Notes under the pieces: model-generated
Database searches by the model: none
Told to the model about the DNA's origin: nothing
What the model saw: the letters and a program-made list of their open reading frames with translations, nothing else
Shown: positions 42,585 to 55,000 of the stretch, one piece after another
Numbering within the stretch: the first letter of the stretch is position 1
Layout of the letters: every line of letters begins with the position of its first letter
Made by a program: the position numbers and the translations under genes
DNA from: Bryopsis sp. KO-2023
Lineage: Eukaryota; Chlorophyta; Ulvophyceae; Bryopsidales; Bryopsidaceae
NCBI GenBank assembly: GCA_030272585.1
Contig: BSYQ01000003.1
Location: 930,001-994,000, forward strand
Reading direction: 5' to 3'
DNA length: 64,000 nucleotides

Positions 42585-45500
42585 ACTGCTTCTCATATCA
42601 GCTTCTTTTGTGTTTGGGGGGAGGAAGGGGGGGGGGAGGCCAGGGAAATTCGAAAAAGGGTTGAAAGAAAAGGAAAAAAATATCGCCATAGGAGAAATTT
42701 AAACAACGGCTCGTTTTGTATAAGAACTGACACAAATTTAAAGAGAAGGAAAAAAATCCAACCGGAAGAAGGGTTTTTTGTTTGTTTTTTTCGGGGGAAA
42801 AAAAGGGAGAGAGAGAGAAAAAACAAACAGACAAACACTTGTGGTGGCTAATATGTTTTTTCCCATTTTTTTTTTCTTCTGCATTTTGAAGAAAAAGATT
42901 CGTAGGAGCCTCAGCAGAGGGGCTTTAAAAAAAGAAAAGGGGGGGGGGGAGGAAGCAGAGCAAAGCAATATTGAGATAAGTGATTGGCTCAATGGAAAAA
43001 AAAAAGACGACAGCAAATCATGCATAGTTGATTTTCTTCACCCCTCCAGACAGGATTGAAACACTGTTTTTATATATTTTGGGGGGTTTTCCCACATAAA
43101 TATGTTTTGCATACATTCCTTACGCTGTGGATTGAGTCGATTAGCCACTCTGAGTATAACTGGATTCTACAGACAAGCTTTTTGACGAATATTTGGAAAA
43201 AAAAACTGAGGGGGAGGAAAAAAACAAAAGGAGGGGGTGGGAAACATTTTACTCTCGGTTGGAGCCGTGTTCGATGTTTTTTTTCCCTTTGTGCGCAGAA
43301 AAAAAGAAGTAAAAATTGGATTGATTTCTTTTCGGGGGATATTTATGCTGACCCCCCTTTTCTAGATTTTCTTTTTCGAAAGTTCGGAATTAGGTCCCCC
43401 CAGGCACAAAGGAAAAAGAAAAAAAAAGAAGAGAGGCCAAAATGGGGGATTTGTTTCCTCCAAAAAAAACTTGTCTGGTAGGTCAGTAGCCAGCTGCGTG
43501 AAAACTAAAAAGGAAGGCGGCCGAAAAAAAACAACAAAAAAAAACAGAAAAAAGAGAAAAAAGAGCTTTTCAGGAAAAGAAATAAGTTTGGTTCTCTCGT
43601 GCGTGCGAATCGAAAGAATGGGTTAGGATTTTTTTTTTTTCAGGGTGGCGGTGATGGCTTGGGGGGGAAAAAAGCGCTGGCTGGATGCTCAGCTTTTTTT
43701 TTTTTTGCTATCGTGATGGCTTATTACATTGTCAATCTTTTTCATATATATATATATATTTGTGTGGGGTGAAGAGTTATATATAGACTCCAGGGCGGAA
43801 GTGCCTAGAATTTGGACTGCTGGCTCAGTTCTTTTTTTTTTCTTGTATTTTTTCTTGTATTTTTTTGATTCTTTTGTGACCTCTTCTGAAGAGAGATAAC
43901 AAGAAAAAATGAAAAAAGAAAAAAAAAAGAATTGGACCGCAGATCCCGTTCAGAAGAAGGGTGCTGGGAAAAGGAAAAAAGAAACAAAAAAAAAAAGTGT
44001 GGGTGGATTTTTTTTGGTTTTTTTTTTTATAGCTTTTCGAAACACAAAAAGAAAAGAAAAGAAAAAGAAAAATTGACAGAAAATGGAAGAGGCTGGCTGG
44101 GCAAGTTCTGTGTCTGTTGCCCCTTGTGATGGCTAAGTTTTATGTGTGTGTTTTTAACAAAAAAAAAATGAGGGAAATGGAAGGTCCGAATTTTTGGGGT
44201 GGGTGGGTTTTGTTTTGATCGGTGGATGTTGTATAAGATAAGAGAGTGTGTTTGTAACACTGACGGAAGAAATAAAAACCAAAAAAAAAAGAGGGGCTTA
44301 ATCCATACATTGCATTTTGTTTTGAGGTCTGGTGCCCTATCTAGTATCTGTATTTGCTCCCTGTGAAAGAAAAAATGGTGTGAAAAAGAAGAAGCGATTT
44401 TCAACGTATGCATATGTTTTCACCGAATATAGTTTTTTTTTGTTTTGTTTTTTTCTGTGCAGTACTCCAAAAAGAAAAATTTAGAGGGAAGGAGGGAAAA
44501 GAAAAAAAGGTCAACAAAAAGGATGAATGCATTGCTTTGACATTTGTTTTTAAAAACCTGTTGATATATCTTTTTCTCTGTCTGAAAATGTGTCGCCTGG
44601 CTTGGGAGGGCTTGTCTTATAATTACAGATGGAGCCTACATGAACTCTTGGAAAGATGAAAAAAGAAATAGCAGAAAAAACATGACAGAGTTTTTCAAAA
44701 TGATGTGGTTGATCAGTGTTTTGGTTCGAGGCGAATATGGCTGGGATGGTTCAGTTTTTTTTTTTTTTTTTTTTTTTTTTCCCTTTTCAATATTTTATCA
44801 TTAAGATAAGTTGGCTGTGGTGGATACAGACATCTTTACTGTATTCTTATTCTTGTCAAGAAGCTGCATGATTGGGAAAAAATGGAGGAGGGGGAGAGAT
44901 TCGTCGGTAAGAACGGAAAAACGGAAATCTGCATATTTTTACATATTTTAAAAAGATAACAAGCTGCTGAGTGTTGCGCATGTCTTTAGACATCGATGAT
45001 AAGAGGAAAAAAAAAAGTTGAAAAAAAAAGGGATTGGGGAAACGCAAAAGTTACTACCGGAAATCAAAGGAGAAAAGAAAATTCCCCACCTGCTGCGTTT
45101 TTTGTGCCTTTGGAGAGAGAGAATATACACGAGCTGGAAAATTTGTGCTGTAGTTAGGATGTGGATGGTTTTTTTGGTTTTTTTTTCCTCTCTCTCTCTT
45201 TCTCTGACAGGACATCAGCGATATGTTTGCCAGCTCCAATTTGGCCTGGGTGGAATAATGCATACAAGGGGAGCACAGTAGAGAGGGCTATGGTTGGGTT
45301 GAATTTTTAGTCTGTGGGGGATTTAAAAGGGAGCCCCTAAAAATTTACAAACACAAATGAAAGAGACAAAAGGGGGGGGGGGGGAAGGAGACCTGTATGG
45401 TTGTAAGAAAAAAGCGATATATACATGTAATGGCGATTATTGTGTGACGCAAAATAAAACAAAGTACTTCTCGACCTGTAATCAAAGCAGTGACCCTTGT

Positions 45501-45974
45501 GCATGAAGCTTTCTTGTTGAGAATCAGGCAATGACTTGTGAGAGAAAAATGTCTTGACTTTGAATGATTGGATGTTGCCCCAAATCACCCGCACACAAAA
45601 CAAAAACCTTCCTTGGAATCTGTTTACACTTGAGTAGGTCGCTATTGGGCCTGTTCTTCCTGGGGCTAAAATTTCTTCCAGAAACTCTGCAAAACCCATC
45701 CCAAGCAGAATCCCTGTGTTTGTGGCAGCAATGGTGAAAATTTTTCCCATCTCTCTGGACTTGGACCTTCTCGAGCGTTCTTTCTCGAAAGCCAGCCATC
45801 AAAGCCGCCAATGCAAATTGAAAATACGAGGGATAAAACACGCTAAGCGTGTTGACATGCAGGATTGAATCTTCGAAAGACGTCAGCCGGGATCGAAGAC
45901 ATTCCGTGACTAAACCGCCGACTGTGGCGGAAATAGACCCTGGCTCTTGATCTCTTTCAATACGCGCGCGAGCC
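42585..45974. other. Long homopolymer-rich non-coding stretch
   Basis: About 3.4 kb downstream of the subtilase. It is saturated with A/T/G runs, including 26 T at 44755-44780 and a TA repeat near 43744-43759. Open frames here are translations of homopolymers. It probably includes a long 3' UTR. Only the right end (45337-45976, minus) may be coding and is listed separately. Confidence 0.55.
44755..44780. repeat. Poly(T) tract, 26 bp
   Basis: Uninterrupted run of 26 T residues, the longest homopolymer in the window. On the minus strand it could be the relic of an inserted poly(A) tail, but no retrotransposed gene was recognised beside it. Confidence 0.9.
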
Positions 45975-45976
45975 AT
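45337..45976 (-). CDS. Possible minus-strand gene, divergent from the kinase gene
   Basis: A minus-strand frame opens with ATG at 45976-45974 and encodes about 75 protein-like residues (MARARIERDQEPGS through MAGFRERTLEK). An overlapping frame just downstream (MGKIFTIAATNTGILLGMG, FAEFLEEILAPGRTG) also looks protein-like. They could be joined by a short intron (AGC|GTGTTT to CAAG|TCC) or interrupted by a sequence error. No family was recognised. The ATG overlaps the start codon of the plus-strand gene, so at least one of the two starts is doubtful. Confidence 0.3.
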
Positions 45977-48900
45977 GAAAGTTCTGTCTGGAACCCAACG
46001 TCCTCCTGTTCAGCCCTTGTGGCGGCGACGCCTCGTTTCTTCCAGGGCGTGTGCGTTAGACGCTGGAGTTTCTTTTTCTTTGAGAAAAACGCGCCAAAAG
46101 GTGCGTCGCGAAAGAAAAAGACAACGAAAACCCAGCGTAACCAGCAACGGTACTAGAGGGCGAAGGTCCGACCGTTTCACTGAGGTCGAGAAAAAGCTGC
46201 AGCAGTTGGCAATTCTCCTGTGGGGTTGCGTTGCAAGGGAATTTCGATGCGCCGGCGATCGAACGAATTGATGCGAACGCATCGATGCGCGCAGGAAGGA
46301 ATCGTAACTGACATTTCTTGCTCTAATGTGACTTGACCCGTTTTTCCTGCAGATTACTGGTCCCCGATGGAAACCGTCCATTCCTGGCAATCCACCAGGT
46401 GACTGACATAATATACATGCATGAGGGCAGATGATGTCTTTCTCAAACACCCATGTGGGAAATTCACTTCATGAATGTCTTGCCCATGTGGAGCGATTCC
46501 CTGTTCTTCCGCCCTCGTAAACCTCCTCCTCTTTCTTTCAGGGAAATACACCACCCGCTTTAGATTGAACGCTCTGGGAAGAGGCAGCAATGGTGGCGGG
46601 GGTGGTAATGGGGGTCGTGGGAAGACCTTTGGGGGGGATGGCAGCGATGATGAAAAGCCAAAAGGTGTAGCGTGGGGTTCTCTTGTCGTTGGAGTGGTGC
46701 TTGGGGGATCCCTCTGCATGAACGGAGTGCTGATGGGAAGGCTCGGCAAAATCCTCGACCCCAAAATCCCACCCCCGCCAGCACCCGAAAAGGTACCACA
46801 GAAAAAAAAACAAGATAAAAGAAAAACTCCAGCCAATTTTGGAAGGCAATGTGCTAGTAACAAACCCCCTGCGAAGTTCGAAATCGATAAGACAATGCAT
46901 TATGTTCTCTTTTTGTGTGTATGGGGGGAGAGGGGGCAGAATTGGGTTCTGAGGGAATCATCTTCCGTGTGAACAGGCTATTTTTGTTGCATCCATGGAT
47001 GGAACCGAAGCGGCCAAGATGGTCAAAGGGAAGCCGGAGAGCGTGAGTCTGTCGGACCCTGTGACAGGGAGCATTGCTGCTGTGCTGTTTATCTGTTGCG
47101 CAGCCATGCTTTTCTCCAAAAAAAAAAACAAGGAGGAACCAGGTACATCAACCCCCCTCTTCTTTCCACCTCCCAAAATAGATATTCATTTCATGATGCT
47201 TTTGTGCCGAAAGCCCATCTTCGCATGCTCCTCTAGCTGTAGCCCCTCAAAAATTACGGGCTGCTATTCTTCTTTCAAATACTCATGGCAGCTGCAGGCA
47301 CCAAGATCAGTTTTTAGGGAACTGATGTGCTGAAAATTTTTGTAGGGCTGGGTGAACACTGAACAGCTTCAATTTGTTTCCTTTATGCTCCCCTAGAGGA
47401 AGAGAGAGAGGATGCACGTACCAGAATTCGAGGAGGCTTGTTGCCTTTGCCTCCGGTCGGCGGAGTGGAATTGGAAGCCAATGTCACTGAGGTATGGTGC
47501 TGCAGGAGGGGTCCTGGCTGACATGTCCCCAACTGATCCTCAGAAACCCTGACTAGATAAACTACCGACAATCCCTGAAGATTCATGGTGGAAAATCAAA
47601 CCTCGAAGAGTATGTGCACCAGTCAATCCAACATAGCACAGGAAATGCTCTGGACATCAAAATATATGGGTACACACACAGAGGCACATGCACATGTATT
47701 CGCTTTATCCAGGAAACCTGTGAAAACAAGGGATCCACTCAGGTCCATGAGAGGAGTTGAATGCTTGGCGGATGCATGCAGGGACGTCCAGTTACTCAAG
47801 TGAGTGGGGCTGTTGAGCTCCCAAGTCAACAGCAACGAGAACTGGGTCAGACCCATCTCAACGTGAATCTCAACGCACCACAACCAGCCCCAACCGTTGT
47901 TCCTGTCCCCATCGTGGTTCCTTTCCCAATGCCGATCCCCATGGGCCAAAGTGTTGCGTCACAGTACATGCCAGTGCATACTGGAGCGGCACCATCACCA
48001 TCAGCCATCGAAACCAGAGTCGTGCTGGAACAGCCACCATCAATGCCATCAACACAGGTGTGATTTGGGGTTCATGCAATGTGCTGTGTTCCAAGAAACC
48101 CGAGTCGGGAATCAAGCTACATTTTGGGGAGTTCGCAGAACATGCAATATCTAAGTGGGGTCAAATCAAGATTCTATTCTTGACTTCACAGCTGGAGTGA
48201 CTTCCCCACCCCCACCCCCTCCCCTCTTTTAGATCCCTTATGAAATCGGTCGACATTGGCTTTCTTGAAATAGAGTAATATTTGGATGATCAGTGGAAAC
48301 CGACGGAATCAATTTTTCAAAGCAAACTTGAGTCAGACAGGCTGGTCTCCACGATTGAAGAGATCACATGAAAACCCCACCATGAATGAGAAAAAAGCAC
48401 ATTGTAGGATCAAAAAGAAGAGCCCGTGATAAAGAAGAGGGGGGGCGAGGACGTGGATGATTTGGGAAGGCAAGAGAGGGAACGACAATGGAGGAGAATA
48501 TTGGACCAGCCAACCCCTAACATCAGAACAGAGTATGAATTCAGGGGGGTGTTGGGACGAGGGTCCAGCAGCATGGTGCGAATGGTAGTCAGAAAGGGGA
48601 CGAAGGATGAGTTTGCATGCAAGTCCGTATCGAAACAAGGCTTGAAGAGCAAGAAAGATGAAGAGGACGTCAAACGGGAAATCCAAGTAAGCGCCAGAAT
48701 TCGGTGATGTCATGATGACGTTATTTGTGATGATGTCATGATACCATCATCAAAAATACCTTTTTTTTTTGCTTTTATTTTTCCAACAAAACGAAAAAAT
48801 TGAGTGGTGTGAAGGTGATGCGCCATTTGGCTGGAAACGAACACATTGTGCAACTGCATGGAGTATACGAAGATCAAAAGAGCATTCATCTGGTCCTGGA

Positions 48901-51216
48901 TTTATGTCAAGGAGGAGAACTTTTCGATTCCATCGTGGCAGCCGGTAAATTATTATCAATTTTGCATTAACAATCAACCCTGCAAGCAGATGCCCGCTCA
49001 ACCTACACAGAGAGAGGGCTTTTCTATTTTGTTGCATTGTGTTCTTGTGGTTGATTATCGTGTTTTGATGTTTGGTTGACTGGTTAGGTAACTACAGTGA
49101 GAAGGACGCAGCTGATACGATTCGGGTTATTCTGCAAGTCATAGCACATTGCCATGGACTCCGGGTCATACATCGAGACATCAAGCCTGAGAACTTCTTG
49201 TGGGCCGATGCAAAATCGACAAAACTCAAGGCATGCATTTCATTTGTTCATTTTTTTTGCCGGTTTGTAAAAGAATTTAATAGGACTGCATCACATACTT
49301 TCATTCCCCTTATTTTGTCCTCGGAAATCGACCTATCTTCCCTTCATGTGGTATTGCTACAAAAAAAAAAGACAGCTTGTGTTTGACCTTTGTAGGCGAT
49401 CGATTTTGGCTTATCTGCCTTTTACAAGCAAACAACGGTGTTTCGAGATTTGGTGGGAAGCAAATACACCATTGCCCCCGAGGTATTGACCCGAAGCTAC
49501 ACATACAAGGCCGACATTTGGAGCTGTGGAGTGATAATGTACTGGCTGCTCTCTGGACTTCCCCCTTTCCTTGGTGAGGGGAAATTCGTAGCTGACAAAA
49601 AAAATAAAAATTGAAGACAACTCATCGATCTCCTCGATTTTTACCAAGAGGAGTGATGCAATACATTAAGAATGTTTATACGTTAAAAATATATACATTT
49701 GAGAAGTGTTTGGGTGTGTGTGTGATATTTCCTTGTTTTCTAGTTATTCTATCTGGCATCGAGTCGCCACACCCAACTCAATACGATATTACAATTGTAA
49801 TGCAGGGGATACCCTCCATGAGGTGTTCGATAGAATTCGATCAGGGGAAATCGACTACTCGGGGGAGCACTGGAATCATATTTCCGATGCTGCGAAAGAT
49901 TGCCTGAGCAAGATGCTCGTGTATCGTCCCAACAAAAGATGGAGTGCAGAAGAGCTATTGAGGCATGAATGGGTCAACGGTGTGGCCCCCGATGCACCCA
50001 TCAGCACTGCAGTTATCAACAGATTTCAAGAATTCGGCGGCATGAACAGACTCCAGCAGGTATCCGCATAATTCGAAAACAGATGCATCCATGTATGCAC
50101 AAATCTCTACCTTGATGCATGCATGCATGGAAGAATGCATGTGACAGATGTTGATTCCCATTGATGTCTCAGAAATATGTTAGGAAGCAGCCCTGTGGTT
50201 CTTTCCAACCAAACTTCACATTGCCGACATTGCCACCCTATGTGCATGTTTTATGTTCCGTTTCGATGCACCACTACGAAGGCAGGGTTTAGATGCATCC
50301 CTGTCTGACCGCTGTTTTTCAACTCATTCAGGTGACTAGGAAAGTGATATCCGAGCACTTGCCGCTGGAATCCTTGGAGGGTCTGAAGAACATGTTTCAA
50401 GCATTGGATGTGGATAGAGATGGCACCATCACAATGGATGAGATCAAACAGGAAATGCAGAGCCAAAAGGTGTGCTATTTTTTGAAAAGTGTGTCCCTTG
50501 CTAAAAACGAACAGTCTTTCATGTGTTTAGTGGGTTTTTTTTGCTTTATTGTGCTCTATATTGGGGAGGCAGCATGATTCGATCCAATGTTGGGGCATGA
50601 ATTACATATTCAATGCAATATGAAAAAAAAATTATCAGGGGATTTGCTGTTTTTGTGGGATGCTGGAAAGTGAAAGAGTGGTTGCATAGCTGTTTCCCTC
50701 TCACATGTTTTTGACACCCTGTCGAAATGCTTTGGGTGTAATCAGGCTGCGTTCCGCCCAGAAGAACTGGAAAGCATTTTGAAGGCTGCGGACGTAGATG
50801 GAAACGGTGAAATCAACATCGAGGAATTCCTGGCCGCCACCGTCAATGCAGTGGATCTCATGAAGGAGGAAAACCTTTTGATGGCTTTCGAGCATTTCGA
50901 TCAAGATGGTAAGCTGACCAAATGCGAATTCCTCTTTTTTACTATGGATTGGTGTGGGAGGTACATTGTTTTTGCACCTCTCTTTTTCTTTCCCTTTTTT
51001 TTGCATGGTTGGAAGATGAATGTCTCAATAATGGTTTTCGAATTTGCTCCCCCAGGTAGTGGATACATCAGTCGAGAAGAATTGAAGGTCGTTTTGAAGG
51101 AGCAGTTTCCTGGAGTGTTCACAGAGAATATTGATCAACTGATTGCAGAAATCGATAAAGACAACGATGGGCAAATCGACTATGAGGAGTTCAAAGGAAT
51201 GATGTTGGGTGAATGA
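45975..51216 (+). CDS. Calcium-dependent protein kinase fused to a two-TM, probably organelle- or membrane-targeted N-terminal region
   Basis: Ser/Thr kinase activated by Ca2+ through its own EF hands. Kinase exons: 48408-48686, 48815-48944, 49088-49230, 49396-49573, 49806-50059, 50332-50469, 50746-50908, 51056-51216. Motifs: LGRGSSSMV glycine loop, FACKSV Lys, VIHRDIKPEN, AIDFGLSAF, APE; then a junction helix and four canonical EF hands (DVDRDGTITMDE, DVDGNGEINIEE, DQDGSGYISREE, DKDNDGQIDYEE). The first kinase exon has no ATG: an in-frame TAG spans its acceptor. Upstream exons 45975-46100, 46353-46398, 46542-46792, 46977-47142, 47397-47491 and 47782-48057 encode 320 residues with an Arg-rich, transit-like N terminus, a Gly-rich stretch, two hydrophobic helices (VAWGSLVVGVVLGG; SIAAVLFICCAAMLF) and a Pro-rich linker. 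Their last donor CAG|GTGTGA is phase 0, matching the kinase acceptor, giving 801 aa in all. The alternative is two genes, with the first ending at 48063 and the kinase starting from a tiny exon. The kinase call is certain; the fusion is inferred. The intron after 49230 appears to use a GC donor. Confidence 0.8.
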
Positions 51217-52099
51217 AAATGGAGTCTCGCTGGGCAGCTGTGCACCATCAACAAAAAATCTTCACAAAAGCATGATGGCAGATATTTACATTCATTTTTA
51301 CTATTGGGCCATGGGGTGGTGGAAGGGTGGGGTGGGGTGTAAGAGAGAGTGCTACTATATTATAAAACAAAGCTGAGGATAGCGTGACCTCGGTGAGGCA
51401 ACGAAATTCAAAATTCATGATACTTTTATTCGAGTGTCTTTTGTGGGTTTTCTTGTGTTTTTCTCTGCTTTTTTGTTTTCGATTTTGCCAGGGCTTCGTT
51501 TGCTTTTATGCTCTGTTTTTTTTGAGGAAGTTTTTAGGCAACTTGCTTTAGGGGAGGTAGTTGTATCGTTAAAGTGGGTAGTGGGTTTAGAAGTGCGAGA
51601 TTTTTGAAATGAGCGTGGAAGTGAATGGAGGTTATAAAGATGAGGTGAGCAGCAGGGTCTTTCGTGGCTGGTCATGTAACTTAAATACTGGGGCTCCTTC
51701 AGCGAATTTTCGAATGGCTTTTTTTTCAGCGGAATCGAATCTGATGGGGGGTGTTAGAAAAAAAAATGATATCTTTTCAATCCAAGGATATGGATGCAAA
51801 TGTATGTTTGGAGTAAATCCACCCCACAACCGAACACTGATCGATTGGTGGCGATATTCCACCACCAACCCATCCCAACGAACAGAGGCTAGGCTGCAGC
51901 TTGATCATGACCGCAAGTTCGCGACAAATGTTTTCTCAAATTTGCAAAATTGGATCCATCGATTTCGTTTCACCCTGACGATTCGACGTTGTTGGTGGCC
52001 AGATCGACGGATCCGTTGTCTCACACCCACGCCAAGATTCGGATCCCCCCTCCCTAAAGCGCCACCCACGATCGGAGCGTTGCTCTCTACGTCGTCGCC
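51217..52099. other. 3' UTR of the kinase gene and 5' region of zeaxanthin epoxidase
   Basis: About 0.9 kb without a supportable exon. The last 200 bp before 52100 are CpG-rich and probably the promoter/5' UTR. Confidence 0.45.
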
Positions 52100-55000
52100 A
52101 TGGAAAAGTTCCTGCAGCGCTCCACGTGTTCTTCGCTGACGCTCCCATCCCACGCTCCTGGGTGCGCCTACCCAGTCGCAGCGCACAGGCTCCCACGTTC
52201 GCGACCCTCGCGCGACACTTACTCGCACGGCGTGGATGTCGGATCTTTACCCTTGCACTCGTCTCGATGCGTCAGAGCGTCTTCGGCAGCCGCTGCAGAC
52301 TCTCAAACGAAAGATTTCGGTTTACCTGACCCGAGCTCTGGGCGCAAACCGCGCGTGTTGATTGCGGGTGCGGGTATCGGTGGACTCGTGGCCGCTGTGG
52401 GCTTGCTGAAAGCGGGATATGACGTGCAAGTTTTCGAACGGGACACCACCGCCATCCGTGGGGAAGGCAAGTACAGGGGGCCCATTCAGGTAATGCACTG
52501 AAACGCCGTGTTGATGTGTTGGGTCGCCACCCCATGCAATTCACCGAATTACGACATGGAAAACGTGGTCGGGAAGAGAAGTCCCTTGTAAAAAACCCAT
52601 GGAAATGTTGTGAATTTTCAAACACCGGTAATAATCGATAACATGATCAAGGGGTGAAGTTGTGAGAACTCCCTGAATTTGGATTTGTAGATCCAAAGCA
52701 ATGCTCTGGCTGCCCTTGGGGTCATTGATGACGAAGTTTCGGAAAAGGTGTGTGCGAGCGGGGTCATCACTGGGGATCGAATCAATGGCTTGTGCGATGG
52801 ATTGACAGGCGACTGGTAAGAGAAATGATGTGCCTCCAATCTATTGTCTTGTCTTGTCCCCCTGACCTGGAATGCAACCCAAACCAAAACTTTGATTTTA
52901 AAAAAGAATGTTGAAACCTGATTTGCTAACGGGACCATGATCATGATTTTCGGAGTTTGGTCATTGGAAATCACTGGTGATGACACTCAACACTGTTGCG
53001 GTGGTTCTCTAGAAAAAGACTGACTTGGTTTTGGTTGATGGGGGGCTTGCGTGAAGGTATGTGAAGTTTGACACTTTCCATCCGGCCGTGGAGCGAGGTC
53101 TGCCTGTCACCAGAGTGATCAACCGAGTCACTCTTCAGGTACTGCTTTTCCATAGTCATGTTCCCAGATATCACTCACTTTCTATAATGGAGTACCAATG
53201 CTTTCTCAGGCTTTCATAAGAAATTGTGCAGTGATGTACAGAAAAAAGTAAATGCAGTTGGTGGGCAGCCCATGAGTTATACATTACCAGAGTATCAGCT
53301 CCATGCAGGTCGCTGATTTGCTTTGGTGGTCGCCTGCAAACTAGGAAGTGCTTTCAGAAGCGGTGCTGCGACTGGGCGGTCCCAGCATCGTGCAAGGGGA
53401 CAGCGTTGTGGTGGACTATGAGGAGCGAGTGGATGAGGCCACCGGCGAAAATCGCGTCTGGGCAGTGTTGAACGATGGCACAAAATACGAGGGGGACATC
53501 CTTCTTGGTGCTGATGGGATCTGGTCCAAGGTAACCGAGTGCTGCATTTGAAATGATAAACACCACCATTTGGTCCTTTCATTGTGAAATCTAAAGGGCT
53601 ATACAATCGACGCCGAATTCTGCAAACATTGAGTGATAAGTGTCGACATACCGAAAAAAAGACAGAGAATTGTCGACGTGAACTCTTATCTGACAATGGT
53701 GTGTTTTAGACTCGGGAGGCGCTGTGGGGGCAGCAAGATCCCAACTATTCAGAGTACACCTGCTACACAGGCATCTCAGACTTCACTCCAGCTGATATCG
53801 ACACTGTCGGCTACCGGGTGTTCCTCGGAAATGGCCAGTATTTTGTCAGCAGTGATGTCGGCGGAGGGAAAATGCAATGGTATGGATTCCACAGAGAAGC
53901 CGCAGGTAGGAGGACCCCAATCCCTCAGCCACACAGCTAACATTTGCAATAAGAGCCCTTGATCGATCTTTGCCTGGAGGATGAACGGCCTTTGGTTTGT
54001 TGTCCAGGTGGAACTGATGAGCCAAACCAGCGAAAAGACAGGCTGATGGAGATTTTCGGGCATTGGTGCGATAATGTGGTGGACCTGATTCAGGCCACGC
54101 CCGAAAGCGAAATCCTGAGGAGGGACATTTACGACAGACCCCCGATTTTCTCGTGGGGCAAAGGCAGAGTCGTGCTGATCGGAGATTCTGCACATGCCAT
54201 GCAACCGAACATGGGACAAGGTGGATGCATGGCGATCGAGGATGGCCATCAACTGGCCCTCGCCTTGGCGAACGCCCTCGAGGCGGCGAAAGGTGGGGGT
54301 CATGTGCATATCACATCCGTATGTGTTGAGATTTAAAATCTGTGTCAAATATTTGGCATTTGATCAAGGGCCGAATATTTATTTTATTTTATTTTTTGAA
54401 AAAAAAAAGGACTGGAAAAGCCTGTTACGATGAGATATGTCAAAGCACAGCAAGGACTGGGGAGGCATTGGATCAATAGGGGAGCAAACGCCACTGGGGG
54501 GATTATATACAACCTCAGTTTTCCATCATGCAAATCATCGAAATCTTCAGAATCTTTGTGTTTAGAGGTGTGTCGATGTGATCAGGTGTTGCAAAGGATG
54601 TGGACTTCGATGGAGCTGTGAGAATGTACACAGCCAATCGAGTTCTCAGGGCTGGGGCTGTGCATGGAATGTCGGGGATGGCCGCGATTTCTGCGTCCAC
54701 ATACAAGGTGGGGCCCCTATCGTGGTATAAAGCAGACTCAACTGGAATGGACGATTAGAAAAAAACAAGGTTGATGACTCTTACGGCAAGATTTTGATTT
54801 TTGGCAACTGCCATAAAGCATCTGAGAATAATAGCATTCGGGATAATGATCTCCACGATATCTAGCAAGCGTCCAATGAAATCCTTTACACAGGTTTCAA
54901 TTTTATCACATCTATCGCAACTTGTTGCTTGTACGATGCTTCAGGCATACCTTGGGGAAGGCCTCGGTCCGCTGTCATGGATCCAAGACTTCAAAATTCC

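Noticed and set aside
42590-44500. Numerous short open frames on both strands
   Set aside because: They translate homopolymers into runs of Phe, Lys, Gly and Pro; no splice logic or family similarity.
51415-51675. 86-codon minus-strand frame downstream of the kinase
   Set aside because: Lys/Ser/Thr-rich translation of A-rich 3' UTR-like sequence without splice partners or conserved features.
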